Assembly (NCBI GenBank): GCA_008933635.1
Contig: WBUQ01000001.1
Coordinates: 62,001 to 126,000 of the forward strand
Reading direction: 5' to 3'
From: Desulfobulbaceae bacterium
Lineage (GTDB): Bacteria > Desulfobacterota > Desulfobulbia > Desulfobulbales > Desulfocapsaceae
DNA length: 64,000 bases
Positions within the stretch are counted from its first letter, which is position 1. Every line of letters begins with the position of its first letter. Position numbers and translations under genes: made by a program. Below the pieces are notes generated by a model. The model searched no databases. It was not told where the DNA came from and was given only the letters and a program-made list of their open reading frames with translations. Shown one piece after another: positions 1 to 8,991 of the stretch.

Positions 1-918
1 GGTCACAATGAAAATCATATTGGAGAGATCCTAAAAAATCGTGAAAACACGAGGTACTTACCAGGTGTGGCGCTTGCTGGAAATATTCAGCCGACGGCTC
101 ACCTCGATGAGGCCTTGAAGGGTGCGGAACTCGTTTGTGCTGCTATCCCCTCCCATGCTTTTAGAACAGTTTTCGAGAATATACAGCTGCTCCTTGAAGA
201 GGGAGTAACCATCGTCTCTGCTATCAAGGGAATTGAGAACACAACCCTCTTGACCATGACTCAGATCATGGAAGAGGTTCTGTCGGCGTACAACAAGAAA
301 ACCGAATCTAAAATTGCTGTGATATCAGGTCCATCCTTTGCGAAAGAGGTAGCGCTTGGGATGCCGACAGCTGTAACAATAGGTTGTAAAGATATTGAAT
401 GGGCCAGAAGGCTCCAGAAAATATTTGTAACAGATACGTTCCGTGTATATGCGAGTACCGACATCATCGGGCTGGAAATCAGTGCAGCCCTGAAAAACAT
501 CATTGCCATCGCGGCCGGGATTTGTGATGGACTTGGCTACGGTATGAACACCAGGGCGGCCCTCATCACCCGTGGACTTGCAGAAATCACCAGGCTGGGT
601 GTTGTTCTGGGAGCGGAAAAGGAGACATTTTTTGGCCTAAGTGGCCTTGGTGATCTAGTTTTAACCTGTACTGGAGATCTCAGCAGAAATCGATACGTTG
701 GAATACAACTAGGAAAAGGAAAGAAACTCTCAGATATTCTGGATGAAATGCAGATGGTGGCCGAAGGAGTGAAAACGACCAAATCTGTTTATGATCTAAC
801 TCGGCCGTTGAACATAGAGATGCCTATTCTCGAACAGGTTTACGCCATCCTGTACACAAACAAAGAGAGTTCCCTTGCCGTTAAAGATCTGCTGGCCAGG
901 GAACTCAAGATCGAATAA
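1..918 (+). CDS. gpsA: NAD(P)-dependent glycerol-3-phosphate dehydrogenase, 5' end cut by window edge
   Basis: It reduces dihydroxyacetone phosphate to sn-glycerol 3-phosphate for phospholipid synthesis. The frame is open from base 1, so the 305 visible residues lack about 30 N-terminal ones, including the GxGxxG nucleotide loop. Family signatures are clear: SGPSFAKEV and the KNIIAIAAGICDGLGYG helix with the catalytic lysine, followed by the NTRAALITRG and GLSGLGDLVLTCTGDLSRNR substrate-binding segments. The GTG at 67 is an internal codon, not the start. The gene converges on rdgB with 7 bases between the stops. Confidence 0.96.
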   Translation, partial: GHNENHIGEILKNRENTRYLPGVALAGNIQPTAHLDEALKGAELVCAAIPSHAFRTVFENIQLLLEEGVTIVSAIKGIENTTLLTMTQIMEEVLSAYNKKTESKIAVISGPSFAKEVALGMPTAVTIGCKDIEWARRLQKIFVTDTFRVYASTDIIGLEISAALKNIIAIAAGICDGLGYGMNTRAALITRGLAEITRLGVVLGAEKETFFGLSGLGDLVLTCTGDLSRNRYVGIQLGKGKKLSDILDEMQMVAEGVKTTKSVYDLTRPLNIEMPILEQVYAILYTNKESSLAVKDLLARELKIE

Positions 919-925
919 TCAAAAA

Positions 926-1597
926 TCACGATGACCAGTCGTTGTCTTCAAACTGACTGTGATCCGGTTTTGGAGGTTTCACCTCGGCGAGCCTCTGAGC
1001 TACCCATTTCATGACCTTAGGAAACTCGGAAGCGAGTTCTGCAACTGCCTTTGCGCGATGGCTTACCATGTTTTTCTCCTCTGCTGTCATCTCAGCGAAT
1101 GTTTTGCCTAAAGCAGGGAAGAAAAACAGGGGGTCATACCCAAAGCCGCCCTCACCTTGCAAGGTTTCGGTGATAATTCCTTCACATGTAGCCTCATAAG
1201 TCAGGGCAGGACCTGATGGAACGGCAAGAGACAGAACACAGTGAAATGATGCAGTGCGATCTGTGACCCCTTCCATATTTTTCAATAGCTTTAGACAATT
1301 ATCCATATCTGTTGCCTTTTCTCCGGCGTATCGTGCAGAATAGACACCAGGTTGTCCACCGAGTGCATCAACAACAAGACCTGAGTCGTCAGCGATTGCA
1401 GGAACGCCGAGAACCTTCGCATAATGAAGTGCTTTTTTATAGGCGTTGTCGTCAAAAGTTTCTCCATCTTCAACCGGTTCAGGGAGAGGTCCAAAGTCGG
1501 CGACACATTTGAATTCGATATCATATTTGCCGAGTATCTGTTCGAACTCCTCAACTTTCTTTCTGTTATTTGTTGCAAGAACTATCATTGTTGACAT
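926..1597 (-). CDS. rdgB: XTP/dITP diphosphatase (RdgB/HAM1 family)
   Basis: This house-cleaning pyrophosphatase hydrolyses dITP, XTP and ITP to monophosphates and so keeps deaminated purines out of DNA. The N-terminal ATNNRKKVEEF nucleotide-binding loop, the central ADDSGLVVDALGGQPGVYSARYAG active-site block and the GFGYDPLFF motif are all present. The 223 residues exceed the usual ~200 because of a C-terminal extension of about 20 residues. The gene follows queH on the same strand. An alternative ATG at 1588 would give an ATGA overlap with the queH stop, so translational coupling is likely whichever start is used. Confidence 0.95.
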   Translation of the reverse strand: MSTMIVLATNNRKKVEEFEQILGKYDIEFKCVADFGPLPEPVEDGETFDDNAYKKALHYAKVLGVPAIADDSGLVVDALGGQPGVYSARYAGEKATDMDNCLKLLKNMEGVTDRTASFHCVLSLAVPSGPALTYEATCEGIITETLQGEGGFGYDPLFFFPALGKTFAEMTAEEKNMVSHRAKAVAELASEFPKVMKWVAQRLAEVKPPKPDHSQFEDNDWSS

Positions 1598-2145
1598 TGG
1601 TTTTTCTCTTTCCTTGAAAGTTTATCATATCGATCCTGTTCGCTATAGATGCAACCACAATAGGATTGCCGATAGAACCCTTGTGAAATGGATGCTTCTA
1701 TTCCCTCTTTCCACCCCAGGCGAAAGTCGTGGTAAATAAATTTTATACCAGTAAGACCTGCGTAGTCGGCGCACTGTTTACGTATTTCATCGTGCTTTTG
1801 ATATTTACTGTAAAGAAGACTTGTCGAAAAATTTCTAAATCCATTTTCCCTGGCAACTGTCGCGGCCTTGCTTATCCGAAGCTCCTGACACACCTGACAC
1901 CGTGCGTTCTCTCTGAAAACTACAGCTCGCAGAAATTGTGCGAGATGATATCGTTCATCAGCAATGAGAGAGAGATTGTAACTTTTTGCAAAATCTTGTA
2001 CAGATGCCAGTCTTTTTTGGAATTCCCGATACGGGTGAATATTGGGATTATAGAAAAAGAGAGAGACATCAAAACCAAGCTGTTGCAGTAGGGTGGCAGG
2101 AAAAATAGCACAAGGCGCACAGCACACATGAAGCAGAAGATTCAT
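1585..2145 (-). CDS. queH: Epoxyqueuosine reductase QueH
   Basis: QueH catalyses the last step of queuosine synthesis in tRNA, reducing epoxyqueuosine without cobalamin. The 186-residue protein begins with the diagnostic HVCCAPC motif and ends with the SYCGCIYSEQDRY motif. Additional cysteines lie in the CQVCQELR segment. Together these supply the ligands known in the family for an iron-sulfur cluster and a second metal. It overlaps the start of rdgB, and the sigma-54 activator ends 3 bases upstream of its start. The three genes may share a transcript. Confidence 0.93.
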   Translation of the reverse strand: MNLLLHVCCAPCAIFPATLLQQLGFDVSLFFYNPNIHPYREFQKRLASVQDFAKSYNLSLIADERYHLAQFLRAVVFRENARCQVCQELRISKAATVARENGFRNFSTSLLYSKYQKHDEIRKQCADYAGLTGIKFIYHDFRLGWKEGIEASISQGFYRQSYCGCIYSEQDRYDKLSRKEKNQCQQ

Positions 2146-2148
2146 GTT

Positions 2149-3702
2149 TCAGATTCTATAGAGTTTGGGGTCAATTTTGTATTGATGGATTTTATAGTTT
2201 ATAATTCGCAAACTTGTGTTCAAGTATTGAGCAGTTTTTGTCTGGTTGCCGTTGTTTTTTTTCAATCCTTCAATAATGAGTTCTCTTTCAAAATTTTCTA
2301 CGGCTAATGAAAGGGAGAGGGGATGTTCACCTTCTTTTGCATCGGAAATCTGCAAAGAGGGAGGAAGGTGAATAGACTTGATAGTATCTTCGTCGCAAAT
2401 CAAAACTGCTCTTTCCATACAGTTCTGTAGTTCACGAACGTTCCCTGGCCAGTGGTATTGAACGAGCAAGTCAATTGCCGATGTGGAGATCCGTTTTATG
2501 TTTTTATTGTTTTCTTTCGAAAATTTCTCGAGAAAGAATTCCGCCAATAAAAGTATATCTGTTCTTCTTTCCCGAAGCGGCGGCATATAAACTGGAAATA
2601 CATTAAGGCGATAATAGAGATCTTCCCTGAACTTATGATCAGATACTGCTTTTTCAAGATCCCTGTTCGTTGCTGCTACGAGACGGACGTCACAATTTAT
2701 AAGATTTGTTGAGCCGAGGCGCTGGAAATTTCTCTCCTGAACGACGTGGAGAAGTTTCACCTGGACAGAATTGCTGATTTCACCAATCTCGTCCAGAAAG
2801 AGAGTGCCGCCTTCAGCCTGTTCAAATCGACCGATTTTTCTATCGGTGGCACCTGTAAAAGCTCCTTTTTCATGACCAAACAATTCGCTTTCCAATAAGG
2901 TCTCAGGAAGAGCCGAACAATTGACAACAACAAAAGGCTTTTCCTTGCGCTTCCCATTATAGTGGAGTGCCTTAGCTACAAGTGTCTTCCCTGTTCCAGA
3001 TTCACCACGCAACAATACCGTCGCACTAGAATCAACAACCCTGTGGATCATTTCATAGACATCCTGCATCCTGCTTGAATTACCAATAATATCATTGATC
3101 CGGTTTTTTTCTGAAAGTTCCCTTTTCAGTTTGAGATTTTCGGTATAGAGAGTTTCTTTTTCCCGATTAACCTTCTGAATGCGAACCGCGCTTTCGGCAA
3201 TAAGGCCGCTCAGGACTGTGAGAAATTGCAGGTCAATATTTGCCTGTTCTGTGAGACCTCCCTCATAGAAACGGTCTATGCTCAGGGCACCGATAACTGT
3301 TTCACGGTGCTTTATGGGAACACAAAGAAAAGAACGCTGTCGGTCGAGCGCATCCGCTCTCGCTCCGGTTTTGTTTAAAAATAATGGCTCCTTGGCTATC
3401 TGAGGAACAATTATTGGATCTCCCGTGGCCACCACCCGTCCGGTGATCCCTTCGCCAATTGTGTATTTGCCCCGCAGTCTGCTTTCTTCTGATAGTCCAT
3501 GTGCAACTTCTATTTCCAGTTTGCCGGTTATCGGGTTGATGATCGTAACAGTTCCATTCTCCATTGATTTCATAGTAGAGAGGATCTGCATGATCTTTTG
3601 CAGACAATCAGAGAGGTCTGTTGCGGACGCAAGTTCCTTGGTTATTTCGTAGAGTGTTGCGAGGTCTTTCAGTTTTGAGGAAATTTCCAGGTCATCATAC
3701 AT
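2149..3702 (-). CDS. NifA-like sigma-54-dependent transcriptional activator (GAF-AAA+-HTH)
   Basis: This is a bacterial enhancer-binding protein. From the ATG at 3702 it has an N-terminal GAF domain (about residues 10-180), an AAA+ domain with GESGTGKT Walker A, the GAFTGA loop that contacts sigma-54 and the GGTLFLDEI Walker B. A C-terminal Fis-type helix-turn-helix follows (GNQTKTAQYLNTS). The GAF segment FLNKTGARADALDRQRSFLCVPIK resembles NifA. No nif genes are in the window, so the target regulon is unknown. An in-frame TTG at 3744 would add 14 residues. Neither start has a clear ribosome binding site. Confidence 0.85.
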   Translation of the reverse strand: MYDDLEISSKLKDLATLYEITKELASATDLSDCLQKIMQILSTMKSMENGTVTIINPITGKLEIEVAHGLSEESRLRGKYTIGEGITGRVVATGDPIIVPQIAKEPLFLNKTGARADALDRQRSFLCVPIKHRETVIGALSIDRFYEGGLTEQANIDLQFLTVLSGLIAESAVRIQKVNREKETLYTENLKLKRELSEKNRINDIIGNSSRMQDVYEMIHRVVDSSATVLLRGESGTGKTLVAKALHYNGKRKEKPFVVVNCSALPETLLESELFGHEKGAFTGATDRKIGRFEQAEGGTLFLDEIGEISNSVQVKLLHVVQERNFQRLGSTNLINCDVRLVAATNRDLEKAVSDHKFREDLYYRLNVFPVYMPPLRERRTDILLLAEFFLEKFSKENNKNIKRISTSAIDLLVQYHWPGNVRELQNCMERAVLICDEDTIKSIHLPPSLQISDAKEGEHPLSLSLAVENFERELIIEGLKKNNGNQTKTAQYLNTSLRIINYKIHQYKIDPKLYRI

Positions 3703-3827
3703 AGCAAAGAGATTAAAAGGGTTGGTTGTTTTCAGGTTAAACAAAATTTACCAGAAAATTAGAACTATTTCGATAATAGATTACAAAAATGTGAACCCCA
3801 AAAGGGAAACTTTCTGTTTTCATTATA

Positions 3828-3856
3828 TTGACATGTTGTAAACGAGGTGGTACAAG
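3828..3856 (+). promoter_or_regulatory. Sigma-70 promoter of the tRNA-Ser pair
   Basis: A perfect -35 box TTGACA (3828-3833) is separated by 17 bases from TACAAG (3851-3856), a 4/6 match to the -10 consensus. The first tRNA base is 10 bases further on. Confidence 0.75.
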
Positions 3857-3866
3857 AACATGTTCT

Positions 3867-3952
3867 GGAGGGATGGCCGAGTGGTTTAAGGCGGCGGTCT
3901 TGAAAACCGTTGTACGAAAGTACCGTGGGTTCGAATCCTACTCCCTCCGCCA
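3867..3952 (+). tRNA. tRNA-Ser (TGA anticodon)
   Basis: The acceptor stem GGAGGGA pairs with TCCCTCC, and the CCA end is encoded. The anticodon stem-loop has the sequence CGGTCTTGAAAACCG, giving anticodon TGA. A long variable arm and a GGGTTCGAATCCT T-arm mark a class II serine tRNA. Confidence 0.96.
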
Positions 3953-3962
3953 GAAAAATGAT

Positions 3963-4055
3963 GGAGAGATGACCGAGTCGGCCGATGGTGCTCGCCTGCT
4001 AAGCGAGTGTGGGGGTAAAACTCCACCGAGGGTTCGAATCCCTCTCTCTCCGCCA
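3963..4055 (+). tRNA. tRNA-Ser (GCT anticodon)
   Basis: The acceptor stem is GGAGAGA/TCTCTCC with an encoded CCA. The anticodon loop CTGCTAA gives GCT. There is a long variable arm (GTGGGGGTAAAACTCCACC). It lies 10 bases after the first tRNA-Ser and shares its promoter and terminator. Confidence 0.96.
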
Positions 4056-4065
4056 TCTGACAAAG

Positions 4066-4096
4066 AAAGCCCACTGTTTTTCAACAGTGGGCTTTT
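4066..4096 (+). terminator. Intrinsic terminator of the tRNA-Ser pair
   Basis: The stem AAGCCCACTG / CAGTGGGCTT carries an AT-rich loop and is followed by a T run. It lies just past the second tRNA-Ser and before the convergent SH3 gene. Confidence 0.85.
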
Positions 4097-4142
4097 CTGT
4101 TTTTGGCTGGAAGTTCAGATGGTGAATGTCTATGTAGGCAGG

Positions 4143-4598
4143 CTAATCCCCCCAGAGCAGACTTTCTTGTATCCAACCCGATAAGCCAGATGAGTGACGT
4201 ATTTTTCTCCATTCCCCTTTCTTGCCAATTATCGAAAATATCACACCATAGTAAGACTGGCCGACAATCGGGTAATTGGTTCCTGGCCCAGAACGGATAT
4301 TGATTCTTGACTTTGATCCCTTGTTTACACTGACTATAGCATGAGGAGAGGATGACAAAAACTGTTTGGAGACCCAGCCGATCTCATTTTCAAAATCAGT
4401 GACCTGTACCCAATCTCCCTCTGTTTTTAGTGGCTTGACAGGAAATCCCCTTGAATATACGCACTTGATACTGTGGGTTTCACCTGGGCCAGTCCGCAGG
4501 TTTATTCTGTTGGACTTGACGGAGAGGGTCTGCGATAAGGCTTGCAATGGCAACGATATGAAGAGAAAGAAAAACAGAAAAGAAATTGAAAGACGCAT
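4143..4598 (-). CDS. Secreted protein with two bacterial SH3 domains
   Basis: The 151 residues start with a signal peptide (hydrophobic LSISFLFFFLFISLPLQALS). Two SH3b repeats follow, each with the core INLRTGPG or INIRSGPG and ending in GWVSKQFL or GWIQESLL. Such tandem SH3 proteins are exported to the periplasm and usually bind peptidoglycan or partner proteins; no enzymatic domain is seen. The gene lies downstream of parB, 32 bases from its stop, on the same strand and may be co-transcribed with parAB. Confidence 0.85.
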   Translation of the reverse strand: MRLSISFLFFFLFISLPLQALSQTLSVKSNRINLRTGPGETHSIKCVYSRGFPVKPLKTEGDWVQVTDFENEIGWVSKQFLSSSPHAIVSVNKGSKSRINIRSGPGTNYPIVGQSYYGVIFSIIGKKGEWRKIRHSSGLSGWIQESLLWGD

Positions 4599-4630
4599 CA
4601 GAGAAAGAAAAAACGTTGAAGTTGTAGGGA

Positions 4631-5500
4631 TTAATCGTTGACTATGAGGTTAACGAGCCGCTCTAAATCATCTAAGGAATAGTATTCGATTTCAATTTTT
4701 CCACGGCTTCCATTTTGAACAATATTGATACGAGAATGAAGCCTATTGGTAAGTTGGTTGGTTATTGTAGAACAATAACTTGCTGGGATTTCATCTTCTT
4801 TTATTGTAGCTTGTTTTCTCTTTGAAGCGGCAGTGACCGACGCGGCGGTGCGAGCAAGTTGTTCTGTTTGTCTGACCGAGAGATTTTTGTTCACTATGAG
4901 ATCTCTCAGTTCTTTGATCTTAAGCGGGTCGTCTGCAAGTCGAAGCAAGGCACGGCCGTGTCCTTCAGACAATGTGCCGTCAATAATATCTGTTTTGACG
5001 AACTGAGGCAGGTTAAGGAGCCGCAGGAGATTTGTTATTGTGGATCTGTTTTTTCCAACCCGCTGAGCAGTTTCTTCCTGCGTATAGCCAAACTTGTCAA
5101 TCAGCTTATAATAAGCCTCTGCTTCCTCGATCGGGTTGAGATCAGTCCTTTGGACGTTCTCGATAAGTGCCAGTTCCAACAGTGATTGTTCATCGTGTAT
5201 ATCAAGTACAATTACGGGGACCGTTTGAAGGTCTGCAAGTTTTGATGCCCTGAGGCGACGCTCTCCAGCAACCAATTCAAATATGCCAGGCTGTGTGGAA
5301 TTGGTTACTATAAGGGGTTGAATCACCCCTTTTTCACGAATAGACCGGGAGAGTTCTTCAATCTCGGCATCATTGAAATTCGCCCGGGGCTGATGTTTGT
5401 TGGGGACGATCTTGTCAATTTCGCATTGAAAGAATCGCTCCTCTTGTTCTTTCCCAAAAAGTAGGCTGGCCCCTAACCCTAAACCAGTTTGCTTTGCCAC
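4631..5500 (-). CDS. parB: Chromosome partitioning protein ParB
   Basis: ParB is a DNA-binding CTP-dependent clamp that loads at parS and works with ParA in chromosome segregation. The GTG start at 5500 is preferred: it lies 4 bases after the parA stop, has a GGGG-type ribosome binding site and gives 289 residues starting VAKQTGLGLGASLLFGKE. The upstream in-frame stretch overlaps parA and is not conserved-looking. Motifs: NKHQPRANF, GERRLRASKLA (CTP/ParB box), IENVQRTDLNPIEEAEAYY, then a helix-turn-helix (YTQEETAQRVGKNRSTITNLLRLL) and a C-terminal dimerisation segment. Confidence 0.95.
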   Translation of the reverse strand: MAKQTGLGLGASLLFGKEQEERFFQCEIDKIVPNKHQPRANFNDAEIEELSRSIREKGVIQPLIVTNSTQPGIFELVAGERRLRASKLADLQTVPVIVLDIHDEQSLLELALIENVQRTDLNPIEEAEAYYKLIDKFGYTQEETAQRVGKNRSTITNLLRLLNLPQFVKTDIIDGTLSEGHGRALLRLADDPLKIKELRDLIVNKNLSVRQTEQLARTAASVTAASKRKQATIKEDEIPASYCSTITNQLTNRLHSRINIVQNGSRGKIEIEYYSLDDLERLVNLIVND

Positions 5501-5504
5501 TATT

Positions 5505-6284
5505 CTAATTCCCCTGTTGTGCCAGAAATTCGCTGGCGAGAGCAGTGTAGGATTTCGCGCCAGCGGACATACTGTCGTAGTCAAATATTGCCTGCCCATG
5601 GCTGGGGGCCTCACTTAACCGAACATTTCGTGGTATCACTGTCTTAAACAACTGATTGGAAAAATGTCTGGAAATTTCTTCTGCGACTTGATGGGTAAGT
5701 TTGTTTCTTTTATCAAACATGGTTAAAAGTAGACCTTCGATGTACAGATCAGGATTAAACGACTTTTTAACCGAACGGATTGTGGTAACAAGTTGAGCTA
5801 AACCTTCCATTGCAAAGTATTCACACTGCATTGGAATAAGAACAGAATCGGCAGCCGTCAAAGCGTTGACAGTGAGAAGCCCCAGTGAAGGTGGACAATC
5901 GATGAGTATATAATCGTACGCCGAACAAGCATTATCTGAAAGCACAATATCCAGTTGTTTTTCTCTCTTTTCAAGAGAAATCAGTTCAATTTCTGCGGCT
6001 ACCAGGTCGATATTCGTTGGAATGATGTCGAGAAAAGTGTTGGTGGTGTGTCGAATTATTGACCCAACAGGAGCTCCGGCCGTGAGTGCCTGGTAAAAGT
6101 GGTCAGTGTTTTTTGGAACCAATATGCCTAGCCCGCTGGATGCATTTCCCTGGGGATCTGAGTCCACCAGAAGTACCTTGATCTTTTTCAGGGCTAAAGC
6201 AGCTGCGAGATTGATCGCGGTTGTTGTTTTTCCGACACCACCCTTTTGGTTGGCGATTGCAATTATTTTTCGTTTTGTCTTCAT
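5505..6284 (-). CDS. parA: Chromosome partitioning ATPase ParA/Soj
   Basis: ParA is a deviant Walker-type ATPase that forms the DNA-bound gradient moving ParB-parS complexes. The 259 residues carry KGGVGKTTT (deviant Walker A), LLVDSDPQGN (Walker A') and ILIDCPPSLG (Walker B). It is translationally coupled to parB, with 4 bases between stop and start. A parS site lies about 175 bases upstream of its start, the usual chromosomal arrangement. Confidence 0.97.
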   Translation of the reverse strand: MKTKRKIIAIANQKGGVGKTTTAINLAAALALKKIKVLLVDSDPQGNASSGLGILVPKNTDHFYQALTAGAPVGSIIRHTTNTFLDIIPTNIDLVAAEIELISLEKREKQLDIVLSDNACSAYDYILIDCPPSLGLLTVNALTAADSVLIPMQCEYFAMEGLAQLVTTIRSVKKSFNPDLYIEGLLLTMFDKRNKLTHQVAEEISRHFSNQLFKTVIPRNVRLSEAPSHGQAIFDYDSMSAGAKSYTALASEFLAQQGN

Positions 6285-6459
6285 TCTTTATCCCAAAAAA
6301 ATCCGAAGTTGATGTTTTTTTCTTATACCATCTTGAACGTGCAAACAACAGTAAAACTCGAGGTACGGTGATGTTCAAGTTCATCATACATGGTGGGGAA
6401 ATTTCCAAACCGTGGTATGAAGGTTTTGTTTTCTTAAGAACTCAGAGGCGTTTTGAAAA

Positions 6460-6475
6460 AGTTTCACGTGAAACA
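6460..6475. promoter_or_regulatory. parS centromere site
   Basis: The palindrome AGTTTCACGTGAAACA matches the bacterial parS consensus TGTTTCACGTGAAACA at 15 of 16 positions. It lies between divergently transcribed parA and nadB and is very probably bound by the ParB encoded nearby. Confidence 0.9.
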
Positions 6476-6482
6476 TCAATAT

Positions 6483-8135
6483 ATGGTGAAGATGATGGAA
6501 TGTGATTTCCTTGTTATAGGTAGTGGTATTGCAGGTTTATCGTTTGCCCTGAGAGTTGCTAAAATTGGGACTGTTGTTGTTGTCACCAAAAAGGAAGGGT
6601 CAAATACTGCAACTAATCTTGCGCAAGGAGGAATAGCTGCGGTGATGTCGGCAACAGACTCGTTTGATCTCCATGTGCAAGATACGATTAGATCGGGGGC
6701 TGGTTTGTGTGATGAAGGTGTGGTGCGATCGGTGGTGAGCGAGGGGCCTGATGAGGTTCAAGATTTGATAGGCATTGGAGTTGAATTCGTTCGTGAGAAA
6801 AAAAATGATGAATTAAATCTAGGGAGAGAGGGTGGGCATTCCAGAAGAAGGGTGGTTCATGCGCATGATCTCACTGGGAGAGAGATAGAAAGAGCATTGT
6901 TGGAAAAGGTAAGAAAGACGTCTTCGATAGTGCTGTTGGAAAATACGATTGGGATAGATCTGTTAATATCAGGGCAAAAAGGGGATGAACACAAGAGAGT
7001 ATGTGTAGGTGCATATGTTTTTAGGCAAGAAGGTAATGTCGTGGAAACGTTTAGGGCAAAAGTGACAGTGCTCTGTACTGGAGGGGCAGGCAAGGTATAT
7101 CTCTATACAAGCAATCCGGATATCTCGACGGGTGATGGGATAGCGATGGCTTTTCGAGCAGGGGCTGAAGTGGCTAACATGGAATTTGTCCAGTTTCATC
7201 CAACATGTTTGTACCATAAGGATGCAAAGAATTTTTTGATATCTGAAGCTGTTCGAGGTGAGGGGGCAATCCTTGTAGATGAGTATGGTTCTAGATTTAT
7301 GGAAAAGTATGACCCTGATAGAATGGAACTGGCAACACGGGATACGGTCGCCAGGGCAATTGATAATGAAATGAAAAAAACGGGAAGGCATTGTGTGTTC
7401 TTAGATATAACCCACAAAGATGGCGAATTTATAAAAACAAGATTTCCAGGGATATATGCAAAATGTTTGGAGTACGGGATTGATATCACAACAGATCGTA
7501 TTCCGGTTGTACCAGCTGCACACTACCAATGTGGTGGTGTTGTTACAGATGAATGGGGGAATACGTCTCTAGATGGATTGATGGCCTTGGGGGAAACCGC
7601 GTGCACTGGTTTACATGGGGCCAACCGTTTGGCAAGCAATTCGTTACTTGAAGCAGTTGTTTATGCACATCGGGCCGCTCGTTTCTGCGAAAGCAGAATT
7701 GAACAAATACGAGAAAGAAAAGATCCAGGTATGGAACCATGGAAAACTGGTGCGGCAATAGATCTTGATGAAGAGATTTTAATTCATCATAACTGGGATC
7801 AGATACGGAGAATAATGTGGAACTATGTTGGAATAGTTCGCAGGGAAAAACGTCTGTTATTAGCTCGACAACGAATTGATGAAATACGTGAGGAAATTGA
7901 GCAGCATTATCGGGACTACTGCATAACGGCGCATATGGTTGAATTGCGGAATATTGCTCTTGTAGCTTCGCTGATCATAAGAGCATCGCTCGAGAGAAAG
8001 GAGTCGCGCGGATTGCATTATATTCTCGATTATCCATCTCAGATTGAAGGTATTCGTCAATGGCACATTTTTAAACAACCTCAAGGAGGTTCTGGGAAGG
8101 AGTGGGAGATGCGAGTCAAACGAATTGGCGCTTGA
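6483..8135 (+). CDS. nadB: L-aspartate oxidase
   Basis: NadB oxidises L-aspartate to iminoaspartate, the first step of de novo NAD synthesis, using FAD. The FAD-binding motif VIGSGIAGLS lies near the N terminus. AEVANMEFVQFHPTCL and the catalytic-region block HYQCGGVVTDEWGNTSLDGLMALGE are typical of the fumarate reductase/aspartate oxidase family. Start choice is uncertain: ATGs at 6483, 6492 and 6495, and a TTG at 6453 with an AGAGG site that would place parS inside the coding region. No nadA or nadC is in the window. Base composition is visibly AT-richer than downstream genes. Confidence 0.93.
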   Translation: MVKMMECDFLVIGSGIAGLSFALRVAKIGTVVVVTKKEGSNTATNLAQGGIAAVMSATDSFDLHVQDTIRSGAGLCDEGVVRSVVSEGPDEVQDLIGIGVEFVREKKNDELNLGREGGHSRRRVVHAHDLTGREIERALLEKVRKTSSIVLLENTIGIDLLISGQKGDEHKRVCVGAYVFRQEGNVVETFRAKVTVLCTGGAGKVYLYTSNPDISTGDGIAMAFRAGAEVANMEFVQFHPTCLYHKDAKNFLISEAVRGEGAILVDEYGSRFMEKYDPDRMELATRDTVARAIDNEMKKTGRHCVFLDITHKDGEFIKTRFPGIYAKCLEYGIDITTDRIPVVPAAHYQCGGVVTDEWGNTSLDGLMALGETACTGLHGANRLASNSLLEAVVYAHRAARFCESRIEQIRERKDPGMEPWKTGAAIDLDEEILIHHNWDQIRRIMWNYVGIVRREKRLLLARQRIDEIREEIEQHYRDYCITAHMVELRNIALVASLIIRASLERKESRGLHYILDYPSQIEGIRQWHIFKQPQGGSGKEWEMRVKRIGA

Positions 8136-8286
8136 CAAGCGTCTCTATGGATAAAACTGTATACAATGAATGATTCGATGGTGGATATTCAACGGCTGGA
8201 GCGTTCTTTGCCAAATTTGAGGAATCCAGCAAATCAGATGCCTCGAAAAGTCTATTCGAGATTTTCAAAATACTACGGAGGTGTGT

Positions 8287-8730
8287 ATGAAAAAACGTGT
8301 AGGAGTAGCGATTCTTTTGGCCATGTTTTCCTTGTCTTCCTGCGGTGGTCAGCTTACCAAAGGTCAGGCGGGTGCGGGAATAGGAGCGGCTGGTGGAGCG
8401 GTTGTCGGACAAGCCATAGGTCATAGTACAGAGGCAACTTTAATTGGTATGGCTGTAGGAACGTTGCTGGGATACATTGTCGGAAACGAAATGGACAAAT
8501 TTGATAGGCAACAGTTAAACCAGGTATATGAGACTGCTCCTTCGGGGCAACCAAGCTCATGGCGTAATCCTGATAGCGGAAATCAATATGTCGTAACTCC
8601 ACAGCCTGCCGTTCAGACTGCCAAAGGGCATTGCCGAAGGGCTGAAATCCAAGCGGTCATAGACGGTCAGCAGCAGACCACGTATTCAACTGCCTGCAGA
8701 GATGACTATGGGCAGTGGGTTTTACAGTAA
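8287..8730 (+). CDS. Glycine-zipper outer-membrane lipoprotein (17 kDa antigen-like)
   Basis: The 147-residue protein has a lipoprotein signal ending in LSSC. A glycine-zipper helix pair follows (GAGIGAAGGAVVGQAIG and GMAVGTLLGYIVGNEMD). Its C-terminal part, with two cysteines (GHCRRAEIQ and STACRDDYGQW), resembles the Rickettsia 17 kDa antigen family. It is expected in the outer membrane. The ATG at 8287 is chosen because a GGAGG site precedes it by 7 bases; a GTG at 8281 is closer to that site than is usual. Confidence 0.87.
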   Translation: MKKRVGVAILLAMFSLSSCGGQLTKGQAGAGIGAAGGAVVGQAIGHSTEATLIGMAVGTLLGYIVGNEMDKFDRQQLNQVYETAPSGQPSSWRNPDSGNQYVVTPQPAVQTAKGHCRRAEIQAVIDGQQQTTYSTACRDDYGQWVLQ

Positions 8731-8860
8731 TGAGGATTTAAGAAACGATTGGTAGTTGAATCATTGCTCCGGCAGTGATTCTGGTCCCTCCTTTCAGTTG
8801 TAAGTCCTGCTCTTGTGCCGCTGGATTTGAGGGCGAATGGAGGGGGGCGAACAAGGGAAA

Positions 8861-8900
8861 AAAGAAGGCCCGCTGATTTCTGAAAAATCAGCGGGCCTTT
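8861..8900 (-). terminator. Terminator of the tRNA-Lys/tRNA-Glu unit
   Basis: A 15-bp near-perfect stem (AAGGCCCGCTGATTT and its complement) with a 3-5 base loop lies 3 bases beyond the tRNA-Glu CCA. Read on the minus strand it is followed by a T-rich tract; A/T tracts on both sides may let it also stop transcription of the lipoprotein gene. Confidence 0.85.
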
Positions 8901-8903
8901 ATC

Positions 8904-8981
8904 TGGCGTCCCCAACCGGATTTGAACCGGTGTTGCCGGCGTGAAAGGCCGGTGTCCTGGACCTGACTAGACGATGGGGAC
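8904..8981 (-). tRNA. tRNA-Glu (TTC anticodon)
   Basis: On the minus strand the acceptor GTCCCCA pairs with TGGGGAC and CCA is encoded. The anticodon stem-loop CCGGCCTTTCACGCCGG gives anticodon TTC. The D-arm and T-arm (ACCGGTTCAAATCCGGT) fold normally. Confidence 0.95.
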
Positions 8982-8991
8982 TTCTCGTGCT

